A stretch of 64,000 bases of DNA, taken from contig VJWN01000008.1 of assembly GCA_007644065.1 (NCBI GenBank), positions 1,056,411 through 1,120,410 on the forward strand, in the 5' to 3' direction. The stretch comes from Margaritispora aquatica (lineage: Eukaryota; Ascomycota; Leotiomycetes; Helotiales; Discinellaceae). Both the position numbers and the translations under genes were made by a program. Below are positions 35,156 through 47,471 of the stretch, in pieces. The notes under the pieces are model-generated. The model was not told where the DNA came from. It saw only the letters and a program-made list of their open reading frames with translations, and did no database searches. Each line of letters opens with the position of its first letter. Position 1 is the first letter of the stretch.

Positions 35156-38100
35156 ATGTCTCCATTTCCGGGGGAGGTAGCGCAAACTCCGGAACCCAAG
35201 TCTTCGGGCGCCTTTGCAATCTTTAAGAGTTTGACTGGAGGGAAATCATCAAAGAGCCCTAATCATCAGTCACCAGCGTCTCTCCCTCATCATCCCAATG
35301 GCACCAGTTCGCTGAAGTCAAACATATATGGAGGCCCACCGAACTACGAGCAACTCTATGAACAATTGAAGGCCGGGAATGGTCTCGCAGATCGAGTTTC
35401 AGCAGCAGAGTTCCTTCGCCATGCGGTACAGGACTATCCTCTAAGTGGAGTAAGTGAATTTGTTCATGAAGGAAAAATTATACAAGAACTAACAACTCTT
35501 AGGTCACGAGTATATTCAAAGAAGGGAAAGATCTAATCGAAGCATCAAATCCAAGGGAAGCACGAACTGCTGGATACGACCTCTTAACTGCGTGCGTTAA
35601 ACAGACAACCTCGAGTGATCCCGAACGATTGGCCTATTTCCAAGTCCTTACAGCTACAGCACACCCAGAGGACTTTCATCTTCAATTGGCATCTGTGGTG
35701 GAATTGGCGAAGAATGGAAAGGATCTTTCGGGCTTCCATTACGAAACCCTACCTCTTCTCACAACGTGGTTGCGCCAAACTTTTGCTATTGCTACTAGCG
35801 CAAGAAAACAGGCTGCACGACAGAAAATTTCGAAAGGAAGATATGCCCTTGGCGAGGAGACAAATCTTTCGCTGTTATTTGCATTCATCGTTGATGTGAT
35901 CAAATTCAGCTTCAATGTTTCTAGCGAAGAGACTACTGGCGACCTCATTGATGTTGTTCTTTATGTTTGCACCCATACAACATTATCTAGCGACCTGAAG
36001 GCTTGTATAACAGTTATCGATGCAATTGTCACATATGGAGACATTCCAAGTGACAAACTTATCGGATGCGTCAAGGTATTATGCTCAATTCATTGCTTAG
36101 TGAACGACGCCCAAACAGAGGCATGGCGATCTATTAGCAACCTGTCAAGGTCCCATAATGGCCAAACCATCGTCAGGATCTTATTAGCTATTCTCAACGA
36201 TCCTCCTACAGATTCAGTGGATGGGAAGCTAAGCATTCGAGAAATCCGTGGTGCCATTTCTGTCCTGGAAAAGTTATTTGCAAAAGACGGGGAGAACGGC
36301 TATCCCTTGGTCCCGTTCACTCTCTTGACGGATGCTTTATCAAAAGTCATCGTTCTGAATAACCCAAAGGTGGAGAATGATATCTTACGCCTCATACTTT
36401 CTCTCTTCTATAAAGATGGCGACATTGAAGAAGTCAAGTCAAACATATTGGAAGAGGATTGGGCGTTGATGTTTGAAATTGTGACTGTGTGCTCCACGCG
36501 GATATTGGAGAATGGTCGATCTCAACTTCGCAGTCCGTTGTCTAAAGAGGACAGCGGCGAATACAATATCAATACCAGCTCAGCTCAAACTCTTTACAGT
36601 CTGATACTTCGGATTGAGGAAATCATTGTAAAGTTCAGTGGGTTAGATTTCTTCCAGCGAGAGGAGTGCATAGCATTCTTTGTCAAGGTCTATCCACACC
36701 TCCCAGAAACTTGCGCCAGGCTTGTGATTGATCACTATATAGAATTTCGGTATTGCTATCCTTCAGACCTTGACTGGAAAGAAAACACGAAGACAATCCT
36801 TCGGGCGTTCTTCACAGATCGCTCTCAGCCCATGAACATTCGACTTCATGCCTTGAAAGCCGTTACAGATGTTTTTGAGGTTATAGAGATGATGGAAGAA
36901 CACGATGATCCAGAAACCGTTCAAATTTTCGTCACTTCAATTCTAGATGGTATAGGGGATGAAAGAGAGATTCCAATTCTCCAAGAAGTTATCTCCTTTG
37001 CAGTGGCCGTTGCTGAGACTGCGGAGTTACATATTTTCAACTATATTATCGATGCGATACGAGGAAGTGTTACAAGCGACCGACTTCATTCTCCACTTGG
37101 ATCGCCTCCAGCATCAAGACACGGTATTACTGGCACTTCGACTTCAACCACAAATTCGAGCTATACAACCCAATCGCCTTCTAACGTTGTTACACGCGGA
37201 CTAGTCCAGATATTCATGAGAACTATGGATAAACATGACAAGAAAGCTCTACGAGCTTTCAATGAATTGCTCTGGATCGCAAAGTCCCACGAATGTGAGA
37301 CTGATGCACGAATATCTGCACTCAAAATGCTCGTCAGGTTGCGGGCTGACTGGGCGAACAGAATCTTCTTGACCCCTTTTACCGAATCAGAAGGATTGGC
37401 AGCTTCAGTATTTCGGACATCTGGTTCCTTGGCACGAAAACAAGCTGTTGATGAAGCAGCGGCTCAGCACCGCATGTCTCGAAATGAGGACTCTGTGTAT
37501 TCTCGAACCAATCGAAGCACATCCTTCACTCAGGGTCAGCCACAACCCCGACAGCCCCAGCGATCTAGTAGTGCTATTCACCGGACACTGCAACGCAATC
37601 ATCAAATGTGGATGTCCCCGGATCCAGATGCTCTACCTGAGCATACATCAGGAAAAGCCAGCTCAATCCTTGTATCTGTTCAAGGTGCCAAACTTGCTAC
37701 TTGTGAAGTAGAAGATCTCGAATCCAATGAAGGAGAAGCCGGTATTCCCACTAGTATTGACGACAATGCCGAAGAAGTATTTACTCATACATCTCAAACA
37801 GTTTTGGACATCAGTCAATATCTTGAAACAATGATTGGATTGCTTCGAAACGGCTGCGAATGGGAGGTGTATAGCTACATACTTGTTCACATGGCATCTC
37901 AACTGACCAACCAAGCCCTCTTCAGATCGTCAGTTCCGCAAGTCAAACTCCTGCGAGAAATGCTGTGTGATCAGATCAAAAACAACAGCTTTCAGGATCC
38001 TCCCCTATCTTCAGGACTTCGCAAACCTGATGTTGGAATATGTCTCTTCCAACTTCTCAATATGGTTATGAGCTACCACCAACATTTCTCCAAGCTAGAC

Positions 38101-40044
38101 CAAGACGAGATTGTCAGGACTTTTCTTCATGGTGTTGGTGAACGGACTTCCAAATCTTGCATCCACGCTTTATCCATCTGTTGTCATGAGCTTCCTGGTT
38201 CCACCAGCAAAGCTCTTGTGAGCATTCTCCAGAAGATGTCACAAATCATCACACAAAGCCATGTCGCTATTCACATCCTCGAGTTCCTCGCTTGTCTTGC
38301 AAGAATACCCAATCTTTACGTGAACTTTCGCGAGGAGGAGTACAGAATTGTATTCGCCATATGTTTTCGTTACCTTCAATATGTTCGCGACCAACAATCA
38401 AAGGAAAGCAACAGTCGCAACAGTGTCCCCACACCTGGTAGAAACTCCGTGGCTAATCTTGAGACTCTAAGAGGTTTGGTGGACCACAGCACAGCAGAGA
38501 GCAATTTCCAACCCAATACATCTGATGATCTTCCGCAGTACGTGTATGCGCTGGCCTACCATGTCATCATATTCTGGTTTCTTTCGTTGAAATTGGCAGA
38601 TCGTGCAGGCCAAGTCAGATGGATCGCGAAAAACTTGGTTTCTATGGATGCTAATGGGAAGGAGAAAATTGATGAACAAGCGCAGGTTACCCTTGACTTT
38701 ATGCAAAGAGTGGCTTACGCAGACGTTGATGAATCTGATCCTGATCCTTCTTTCAACGAGGTGACTTTTGGCCCCATACAGAAGAAAAGATGGATTCTTG
38801 GAAACAGTCTCATTACGGTCGAGCAGGCTACACGTGGAGATTGGGCCCAAATTACAAAACGTCAGCCTTCTGGAACTTCTTGTTACATTATCCAGGAGAG
38901 ATTTCTCCGTCCTCCGCCTCATCAGACTCAAACTGCTACAGATGCTATGAAGGACGGGCGCATCTCAGATGAGAATGTAAAGCTTCCCAGTCATCTTTTA
39001 CTGCAATTGACATCATCTATTCCACAAGCATCTGAAGCCATGCGTCCGATTCCATTACCGGAAGATGACTTCATGGCAAGAGCGATCGGTAATTTTAACA
39101 GAACCTTCACTGTTGATGGTCACAAGGTCGGAGTTATTTACATCGGCGAAAATCAGACAGACGAAGTAGAGATCTTGTCTAATATTCAGGGAAGCACAGA
39201 TTATACGGAATTTCTATCTGGTTTGGGGACACTTACCAGATTGAAAGGTGCAAAATTCAATACTCAAGGCTTGGATCGACATATGGATTCTGATGGAGAA
39301 TACACCTTCTGTTGGCGCGATAGAGTCACGGAAATTGTGTTCCACGTTACCACCCAGATGCCAACCAATCTTGGCCATGATCCACAGTGCATTGGAAAGA
39401 AGCGACACATAGGCAATGATTTTGTTAACATTATTTTCAACAACTCTGGACTTCCGTTTAGATTTGACACTTTTCCATCAGAGTTCAATTATGTCAACAT
39501 CGTCATTACGCCAGAATCGCGAGCCTCATTCGTGGCAAAACGTTGCAGATCTAAGGCCGATGCAGATAGTGCTTTCTACAGAGTCCAGGTTATGAGCAAG
39601 CCGGGCTTTCCTGAGATCTCGCCTGCAGCCGAAACGAAAATTATGAGTCTGGCGGCATTACCTGGTTTCATTCGCCTATTGGCGTTGAATGCATCGGTTT
39701 TCTCTCTGGTATGGTCAAACAGAGAAGGGGGTGAACATATCTCGTCTTGGCGAAGTAGGTTGAGGGAGATTAACAGAATTCGCGAAAAATATGGCAAGAA
39801 GCCTCCAGGCTCGAATCCTGCCTCACCACCAGGAACTTCCAACGGTGGAGGCAATGAGTCCAAGAGTGTTCGGGACAGCCTCAACGGGTTGAGACGGGGC
39901 TCGGTTGCCAATTTTTTGGCAAATACCAACGAACCGGTTTCTCAGCGGTCATCCATATTATCCACTGCAGAGACGGAAGTTGGAGGGCAATATAGAGAGG
40001 AGGAATCGCTGGTCGACAGTCTGGATTTCTCACGATGGGCATGA
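35156..40044 (+). CDS. TSC2: Tuberin homologue, Rheb GTPase-activating protein
   Basis: GAP for the small GTPase Rheb, restraining TOR signalling and amino-acid uptake in fungi. Two exons, 35156-35449 and 35503-40044, give 1611 residues from MSPFPGEVAQTPEP. An alternative start through a 5' exon at 34887-34932 (splicing to 35118) would add about 28 residues and cannot be excluded. Most of the protein is alpha-helical repeat. The C-terminal Rap/Ran-GAP domain (about 1290-1510) is diagnostic: GSTDYTEFLSGLGTLTRLKG, DGEYTFCWRDRVTEIVFHV, and KKRHIGNDFVNIIFN with the asparagine-thumb region at about N1403. A Ser/Thr-rich disordered stretch (TGTSTSTTNSSYTTQS) sits mid-protein. The tail after EKYGKKPPG is low complexity. 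No TSC1 gene lies in the window. Confidence 0.94.
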
Positions 40045-41559
40045 GAAAGTGTACATGAAGGAATGGCGTTTGGAAAGGAGCGAAATACCACAAAAGTTCA
40101 TTGTTTTGAAATTCTTCACGGCTACAGCATTTTCAGTCAGCATGCGAGGGCGTATATGTAAGTTTGAACATTTTTGTATCATACACGGTGGGCAGGAAAG
40201 CTGCATCACGGTTGTAACATATACCGGTATTGAGCGTTTCGCAGCAAAGTTCAGGCTTGTACGTGGCCGTCTAGGAGAAATGACACACATAATGCAATAT
40301 GTATGCATGACTGAAGACATTGTAATGAACCTTCCCGGTTCCTAAATTCGCAAAGATATCAGTAGAATTCTCGCCACAAGATTTTAGGTGAATTCAACAT
40401 ATGCACACGTCCACCTAAAAAAAACTGCCTATATAAGAATAAGAAAATCCCAAGTACAACGTTACAAATATGTTGAGTATAGCTTCCAATAAACCCCTTT
40501 GCCGTTGGAAGCTATCTAAAATAAACCACACAGTGGTGACTAATGGATAGAACTAACCAGGTTGGCTACTCAGGGAGAGGCTTTCGCAATACGTCAATCA
40601 TTATTACATGGAATATGTCCATATATATATATATTTGAATGGTGTCGAGGAAATGTCAGCGACGAAACAGGGGTCTATGTTGAATGTCGAGAACTATATA
40701 TGCAAAGCATCTCCATCCAAGCCGATCTAACAGTAACATAAATAGATGGCCGATTGAGCACGAAGATGTGGCTTCCGAAATCCAAAGCAAATTGACGCGT
40801 CTTCAATCATCTGACCCTGGAGGATGAGGCTGCATGCTGTGTGTCAACATAAAGGCTCAACAGCTTGTATCTTCATCTCTTGATCATCGACCCCGCCCAC
40901 ATCACCAATGTCTGTCTGTGGGGACAGACGGCCGCAGGTACCACTCGACAGCAACACGACTTGGCTGGGAGTAAGATCCTGCCAATTGATGCTTGAGATT
41001 CTCTCTCTTCAATAGTCTGTGCTTCCTTGGGTACCACTGTTACCCCAGACTCACCTTGTAACCCCGCGATAGACCCTGGTGAGGTCTCAACAACATCCAC
41101 TCCATCGCTTCGCTAGCCCACCTTGGGCTTCGTCCATATCACTAAGTCGGAGGGATCGAGACTACGGTCTAAAGAGCGGTTTGTTAGATCGCAGCTCGAA
41201 CGATTTTCCTATTTTAGTATTAGTGGTAAGTGTGAGAAACTAGGAGTGATATGGGAATCCTTAAAGCGTCTTCATGGGATTTAAGTAATACTGATATCAA
41301 CCTCTCCTTGGCTTCAAATTCACTTAACGCGTTAGATTCATCGATTCATCTCTAGTGTTGCGGACTATCAGCATCATAGGTTAGTAAGACGAGGGGAGTG
41401 AAGTTGAGAGCTTGGGTCTACGAGTAAGGCATGGCAAAGAAGCAAATAAGTCATGCTCTCTCTGTTTCAGCACAATCTCAGGTTGCCACATCGACAACAT
41501 TCCGATTTCAAAACCAAATGGAATCTTAGCCTGATTGATTTACTCAATTTAAAATTCTT
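40045..41559. other. Intergenic region downstream of TSC2
   Basis: This 1.5 kb contains the TSC2 3' UTR and an (AT)7 run at about 40621-40634. The open frames are short and overlap on both strands. No conserved protein, repeat family or RNA gene was recognised, and I could not find the missing N-terminal part of the adjacent pseudogene here. Confidence 0.45.
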
Positions 41560-41583
41560 GGACATCTACAACTCGAAAAGCCA

Positions 41584-42420
41584 TCACCTCAAGTGTCAAA
41601 ACGGTGGGCAGAAAGAATGACTCTCATGACGACCTTGCCATTCGAGCAGGATGGGACACGGGTAGATCATTTTTCTTTATATCCAGTGCCATGGAAGCTC
41701 GATTATAAAACTATCATTTACTATGGTGAGGTTTCCATCACTTCCTACCTGCTCACCACTTGTCCAAACATCTTATCAAAGCCTCAGTCGGTTGGTCCTT
41801 GTCGTCCAAAAGCTAACTTCAAAGCAGATCTCGAAGATGTATGTCAGGACCGGGCTTCTATCTCAACATAAGGTAAACCATTCTACCTTCGAACAGACTG
41901 TTTCCCATCCATCACTCAGTCACCAATAGCATTCGACGCAACCATGTGTCTCGCTTGTAAGATGCATCACCAACGATAACAGACTCTAGCCAACAAAGCG
42001 AATCTCCTACACATTCGGCAGAAAGTCATAATGGCCACCAATACCTCTTTGTCCCAACCTAGCGATTCAAACCATGCAGATGGCTTTGGCATCGCAACTG
42101 TGTTCTATATGGCCTTCATGGGATCTCTGTGCGGGGAGTCGGATATATATGCGGTACATATGTTGGGTGTGGCAACGATGGTCTACTTGAGTGATGATTT
42201 AGAGGTATTGAGAACGTGCGTCCATGAATGATTTCATTGTACGCATGCTCTTGTGGCTTGATTTTCGTTACGCAAAGTATCACCATTCCACCAGATATTT
42301 CGAGGAGAGTGTCAGTGTATCGATTACCGACTCTGCATTCGACTATAAAGATCCTTCGCAGGCATCGCGCTGGATAAGGTCTGTCGTGACGAACTGCGTA
42401 CTGAAGTTGCATGCGAGGAT
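41584..42420 (+). pseudogene. Decayed copy of fungal transcription-factor-domain gene
   Basis: Degenerate paralogue of the two neighbouring regulators. Starting near VSKRWAERM it shares the landmark PVPWK (PVPWKLDYKTIIYY), then a phase-1 intron at 41726-41827 at the same place as in both intact genes, then DLEDVCQD, which matches YLEKVC of the minus-strand copy. The frame is then broken by TAA at 41869 and TAA at 41977. It continues as GFGIATVFYMAFMGSLCGES and SDIYAVHMLGVATMVYL, aligned to the intact copies' GDTxxYKxHMxGL segment, hits TGA at 42229, and shifts frame to VRMLLWLDFRYAKYHH, the counterpart of LLSRLILWLDHGHAENH. The N-terminal VRSH motif was not found. Two stops, a terminal stop and a frameshift make a functional product unlikely. 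Confidence 0.8.
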
Positions 42421-43321
42421 TCGTCATGACAATTAAACCCTTGTGTTTGATGCCTGGTGCCTGGTGCCCAGATTGCTTGGTTCTCCTAGATATCGAGATG
42501 TTTAGTACTAGACACTTCGTTTCTTTGAGTATACGATACACAGTATGGTCAGCGTTACCTCGAATTGATCCAGGCTTGGTTTCATATTCAGTGTCTTTAG
42601 TTCTCAAGCTTACAGAATCTTATGGTTGGTTGGTGAGCTTGCAGAATGAGCACCAGAGCGGAACACAGGTCGTATCATCATGCAATGAGATGAGATAGAT
42701 AGCAACAGATTTATCTCGAGTCATGGTGTGGCCTTAAATTTCCGCACTTGCTATCCGCACGTAATTCCGTGGAAATGCTCTACCTTATAATTTCCTATCA
42801 CTTCACACCAGAAGCTGCTATCTCTGCGGAACATAGTGCATATCCTTAATTTTTTGCATGTTGACTCCGTTCCGACTATACTATCACCTCTTAGGGTATT
42901 TCACGTCCAATAAAGTGAAGCTTCGAGAGCATAAAATAAGAACAGAGACTGAGAATCCAGCTGAATCATTCGTCACTACTTAGTCCCGACAAGGCCCAGC
43001 GGATTTGTTCGGATGTTGACCCGCATACCTGCACCATACCCGAGAGATGCATCGGGGAGTCAACGACCACGCCAAATCAAGACGGAACCTACCACCCATA
43101 ATCCCCACACTAGTCAAGATAAAGTTTACGATGTTTCTGGTCAAGGTCTGCTTAGCGCATCTAGAGCCCCTGGTTTTTATCCCGTATTGTGTGGTATTTA
43201 GCCTTCTGAAGGATTCGACGTTCTCCTCGTTTATTCTTCAGGGCCTGTCTACACATGCGGACTTTTCTAACTCGCAAGAGAAATCCCATGTCTCACTCTC
43301 CCTCTCCATCCCACGAGCACG
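42421..43321. other. Intergenic region upstream of regulator gene
   Basis: About 0.9 kb between the pseudogene and the next plus-strand regulator. It should contain that gene's promoter. No coding frame or repeat with clear meaning is visible. Confidence 0.45.
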
Positions 43322-44735
43322 ATGGAGGGCAAGAAAGCAGCAAAACCTGCTAACACGTTTGAGAGCTTGAGGTTCATCAACATCTCAAACCCGGCAGAGA
43401 CAAAATCACGCTCGAAGAAGAGGGAGGTGAGGTCACACATCGCAACTCGCCAGCATCGCTCGAATCGAGAACGACCTGGAAAAAGCAGTGCCAAGACCTT
43501 CACCTCTGGTCACAACGAGGTTTTGATCAAGCAAGAAGAGAAGGAGACCTATGATACGGCGTCTTCGGCGTCCTTGACATCACCAACATTCTCAACCTCC
43601 TCAGCTTCACCCAGGCTAGCAGTCTTCAGAGTCAGTAACAATCGAGAGCAGGATGGCGCCACTTCAGAAGCAATGAGCCTGGAGCAGGTATCTCGGCTAG
43701 GTTCTTCGTTCTTGAGTCGTGACACTCATGGCATGCGAGAAGATCCTTTTCACAGTTATCCTGTGCCGTGGAAAGAGACATATACCACCGCTTTTGATTT
43801 TTGTAAGTCTATGGAAGAGCAGAGGGCATGAAACCATCTTTCTCAAACGTAGTTCATATCTTTCCTCCTGACCCGCTTGCTGTCATTGTGCAAAGGACTA
43901 GCTAACCTCGCGGATCTGAAGATGTCACGACAATATGTCAAGACACACCGCAACTACTCCCTGAGACGGGGGAGGTTTACATGATTCGCTTTCGTATGTG
44001 TACCAATGCCCACCACAATGAGAATATTTGCCGGCTAATATTGCGTCCATATCAGGTTCGCTATGGCTCCCATTCATAATGCAATCTCCTAGAGCCTTCT
44101 ATGCTTCTGTTGCAGTAGGTGCAAGTTATTGCTATAGCTATAAACAACCGCTTCCGAAGTCAGTCCTCGTCGAACTGACCCTGCATGCTATTGCAGCCAT
44201 CAATCAAGTTCTGCTAGATCCAAAGCAGAGCATAGACGATCATACGATAGGCGCTGTCTGCATGCTTGCCGGCTTGGAGTCTCTTTAGTGAGTTACGACT
44301 TGACTCCTCAGTAATATGGCTTGTGAAAAGGGTTCGGCACACGACCTGAATCTGAACTCGGCTCCGTTTATCCACAGATCAAAGGGATATTGGCTGACTC
44401 AACTTAGTGGTGATACAAAATCATATAAAGCTCACATGACAGGCTTGTCAAGAATGGTTCGGATGCGTGGCGGACTCCAAAACCTGGCACTGGATGGATT
44501 GCTGAGCAGACTGATCCTCTGGTTGGATCACGGCCATGCTGAAAACCATGGATCGATCCCTTTCTTCAAAGATGGCTCGGCAGATTCGAGACATATCAAT
44601 CGATTTGATTATGGAGAGATCATTCAACAGGCTCCGATACAATTAGACCTTCCAGAACGTGAGGAATTGAGCGAAGTGGCAGGTATTTATGAGCAGGCTC
44701 AAGAGGCCGGAATGATATTGCTAGATGTGAGATAA
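43322..44735 (+). CDS. Fungal transcription-factor-domain protein (Fungal_trans_2-like)
   Basis: Probable regulator of the fungal-specific transcription factor family 2 (DUF3468-like) lacking a Zn2Cys6 cluster. Exons 43322-43802, 43922-43993, 44056-44287 and 44408-44735; 370 residues. The start is ATG 43322 (MEGKKAAKPANTFESLRFIN). The N-terminus has the family hallmark F-I-N-x-S-N-P-A-E, then a basic region with REVRSHIATRQHRSNRER, and a Ser/Thr-rich linker. The conserved body follows: YPVPWKETYTTAFDFY, LWLPFIMQSPRAFYASVAVG, LTLHAIAAINQVLLDP, and YGDTKSYKAHMTGLSRMVRM with RGGL. Its closest relatives in the window are the minus-strand gene at 45012-46085 and the pseudogene at 41584. The third intron is set by LESLY-GDTKSY, which matches the intronless sequence in the neighbour. 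DNA binding and targets are unknown. Confidence 0.8.
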
Positions 44736-45011
44736 CAAACGATTAAACAATGGATTGAGAAAGGACAGTGACTTCGCAACCGTAAATCCGGATCTGGTGG
44801 GTGGAATTTTTGTTTTTTTTCCTCTTTAACTTTCCCGCTTGATATTTGGGCCAGAGACGTCGATATCTCTACCTTGAAGCTTCTCAACCCTCTCCTGTGT
44901 AAATCTCCAGTATTTATAAGATGTGTTGGTAATTCGCAAGTTGAATCGTACTGTTTGCCACAAACTGAGGCAAGGGTAGTGAGGAGTAGGCACAGAACCA
45001 ACACACTGTGA

Positions 45012-46085
45012 TCACGACTCTTCGCCTAGTTCCCAATACCCCAGCGTCGTTATCATCTCTGTGACTACTGGCGATTGCTCTAGATCTTCATCCTGAAAAG
45101 GCGGCTTCTCCCCTTCCTCGATACCTAGGCCAAAATACGGCTTCGAACGATGCTTTTTGGAATGTGACCAATCAACCAATGTAATCATCCTCGCGACCAT
45201 ACCTTCCAAGGGCAAGGTCTCAAGCCCTCCTCTCATTTGCACCATTTTTTGCAGCCCGGACATATGCACTTTGTATGCAGCAGTATCTCCATACATGGAT
45301 TCAACACCGCACATGCATAGAACAGCAGCAATCGTGGTACCGTCTACTCGTGACAAAGACTTTGGATGCGATAACGACGAGTTGATTGCCTCTATTGCAT
45401 GAAGCCGTAGGCGAAGCATCAAGGGGGGTTGTGTGATTTGCCCCAAGGTGAGAAGATAAGTGGTGTAGCTCAGCGCGAGGACGGCATAGAAGCCTTCCCG
45501 AGAGCTTAGCATAAATGGGAACCAGTGAGTACGAAAGCGTTTTATGAACGCCTTGCCTTCTGTGTCTGCTTCTCTGACATTGACACATACCTTTTCGAGA
45601 TCTTTCGGACTTAGCCTCCGAACACTATGTCGAACGAATGATGTGAACTTACAGAACGAGAGGATGGCATTGTATTCATCTTTCCAAAGCGCTGGACAGA
45701 ATTGAAAAGCTCTCATTATTATGCCATGAAAGAAAGGATCCAGCTCAAAAGGATGAGTGTTTCGAAAAGGTGGTAAAATTCTTGTCTGTGGTCGCTCGTT
45801 TTTATGCCCCACCTCAATATCGTTCACATTGCCTTGAGATGAGCATGAAGTTGTATTCACTGGCGTAAATTCGTCGAGAGTAGATACTCTAATCTTCTTC
45901 TCCGCTCGCTTTTGCGCACGTTTCGATTTTGGAAGACCAGATCGCACTCTGTGAGAGTGATGCTGAAGTAGGGCCACATGTGATCTCACCACAGTTCTCT
46001 TAGACTTGAGCTTCAACTCTGCTGGATTACTGACATGGACGAAACTCAATGGCAGGTGAGTAGCGAGGGGATGTTTGCCCATCAT
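45012..46085 (-). CDS. Fungal transcription-factor-domain protein, paralogue
   Basis: Paralogue of the gene at 43322-44735, convergent to it with only about 280 bp between stop codons. Exons 46085-45653 and 45601-45012; 340 residues from MMGKHPLATHLPLSFVHVSN. The frame is also open through the first intron (51 nt, GTAAGT...AAAG), but splicing gives FYLEKVC, matching FYVTTIC in the other copy at the same phase, so I treat it as an intron. The family marks are FVHVSNPAELK, VVRSHVALLQHHSHRVRSG, THWFPFMLSSREGFYAVLAL, LRLHAIEAINSSLSHP, and YGDTAAYKVHMSGLQKMVQM with RGGLE. The paralogue's second and third introns are absent. No Zn2Cys6 motif, so the mode of DNA binding is open. Confidence 0.8.
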   Translation of the reverse strand: MMGKHPLATHLPLSFVHVSNPAELKLKSKRTVVRSHVALLQHHSHRVRSGLPKSKRAQKRAEKKIRVSTLDEFTPVNTTSCSSQGNVNDIEVGHKNERPQTRILPPFRNTHPFELDPFFHGIIMRAFQFCPALWKDEYNAILSFCKFTSFVRHSVRRLSPKDLEKVCVNVREADTEGKAFIKRFRTHWFPFMLSSREGFYAVLALSYTTYLLTLGQITQPPLMLRLRLHAIEAINSSLSHPKSLSRVDGTTIAAVLCMCGVESMYGDTAAYKVHMSGLQKMVQMRGGLETLPLEGMVARMITLVDWSHSKKHRSKPYFGLGIEEGEKPPFQDEDLEQSPVVTEMITTLGYWELGEES

Positions 46086-47471
46086 ATTGCAATACAAGAA
46101 ACGGATATCTGCAGACAAAAGCTGGAAGTACAGTTGTAAGCCCCGATGCCGTTTTAATATGTGCCATGGAATGGGTATCAGTATTGAGGATAGTGTCTGG
46201 AAAACACATGAGAGAGCACTAATGTTGATCCAGCCCGCCGCAATAAGACTACTTGGAGCTTCGTATTCTATCCGAACCGAAGTGGTTTAGCTTTCGATTC
46301 CTTCCGATGACGCCAACGCCAATTTTCTTTTAGTTTAGTGAATAGCTTAATTTTTAAAGCTGCATTAGATGTGATGAAGATATTGTTATCATTGGCAGCC
46401 ACTCATCTGGAATTCCTTGGCATACTATTTGCTATAGAGGCTTGTTCCAGCTTTTCTTGAAAGTATGAACAGAAACCCAGCTTCAAACCACTAAGAATAA
46501 ATCCGAGGCTAACTTTGAACCTGAACGCACTTAGAAGCAGCTGAGTGTGGTGAGTCAAATGCAAGGAAAACTGACACTGATGGCCAACAATAACCAAATG
46601 GATAACGGCACCATCCATAGTTAGTCGCGGCTTGAGCACGCGTGTATTGAGGCTAGAATTAGAGGTTCCTCTATAGCTGAGCTGAATTTAGCTCCATTGA
46701 TCTTGTCAAAGTCAGGAAACGACCAAAGGTGTATGAGAGATGCCTAGAGATTCACCTAGACAAAGGGGAGGTCTCAAGTATTGCACAGAAAGATAATTTG
46801 TATGATGCCAGCATTGATTGTTCAGTTTTATATTTCAGCCTGACCGCAAATAATCCCGCAAAGAATGGCCCGGAAGTTAGGAGTTGAGTGTGGTTTCTGG
46901 ATCTCAACTTTGATATTTTGGTGAAAATATGAAAAAGACTTGATATTAGCATTCAGCATCTGTCATTCAACACTATCATGTATTCAAGATGTTTCCGAAG
47001 CTCAGCACCCCAATAGCCTTGTTGATATTCATTCATTCTCAGGCTTGAAGATTTCGTCGATATTTTCGAAAATGCGGAACTTGTCATTGGATCTGGTTTA
47101 TCTGAAGGAAAGCATTTTCAAGTGAAACAGTACTTCTCGAAAAACGCAATGGCACTTCCCCAGATAACAAATACCAAGATCCAAAGAGGTATGTTGTCTA
47201 TTCGATTGAAGTGGAATGTGTGTGTTTGTCAGGGCACATTCTGTCCCCACAACCATCAGCTTTTAAATTGCAAATTGAAATGTATTGAGTCTTCGCATTT
47301 TGACATTATGACAACAGTACCTCTAACCATATGCTCATACAGAGCACTACCTCTATCTATCTCACATGCGGTTTTCCCAAAGACAGATGCAATCCATCCA
47401 AACGCCGACCTATTTACCCCTATATCCGAAACGGTGTGAATCTACTTTTTCCTCCCGAGAGAGCCGCCTGT
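46086..47471. other. Intergenic region between regulator and aspartokinase
   Basis: This 1.4 kb holds the promoter of the minus-strand regulator and the 3' UTR of the aspartokinase gene. Open frames are short and unrecognised; no repeat or RNA gene is seen. Confidence 0.45.

Noticed and set aside
45602..45652. Reading the minus-strand regulator as an intronless 368-codon frame
   Set aside because: The paralogue and the pseudogene both have an intron at this exact phase-1 position. The 51-nt segment has GTAAGT/AG ends, and its removal restores FYLEKVC. The frame also lacks an ATG before 46085.
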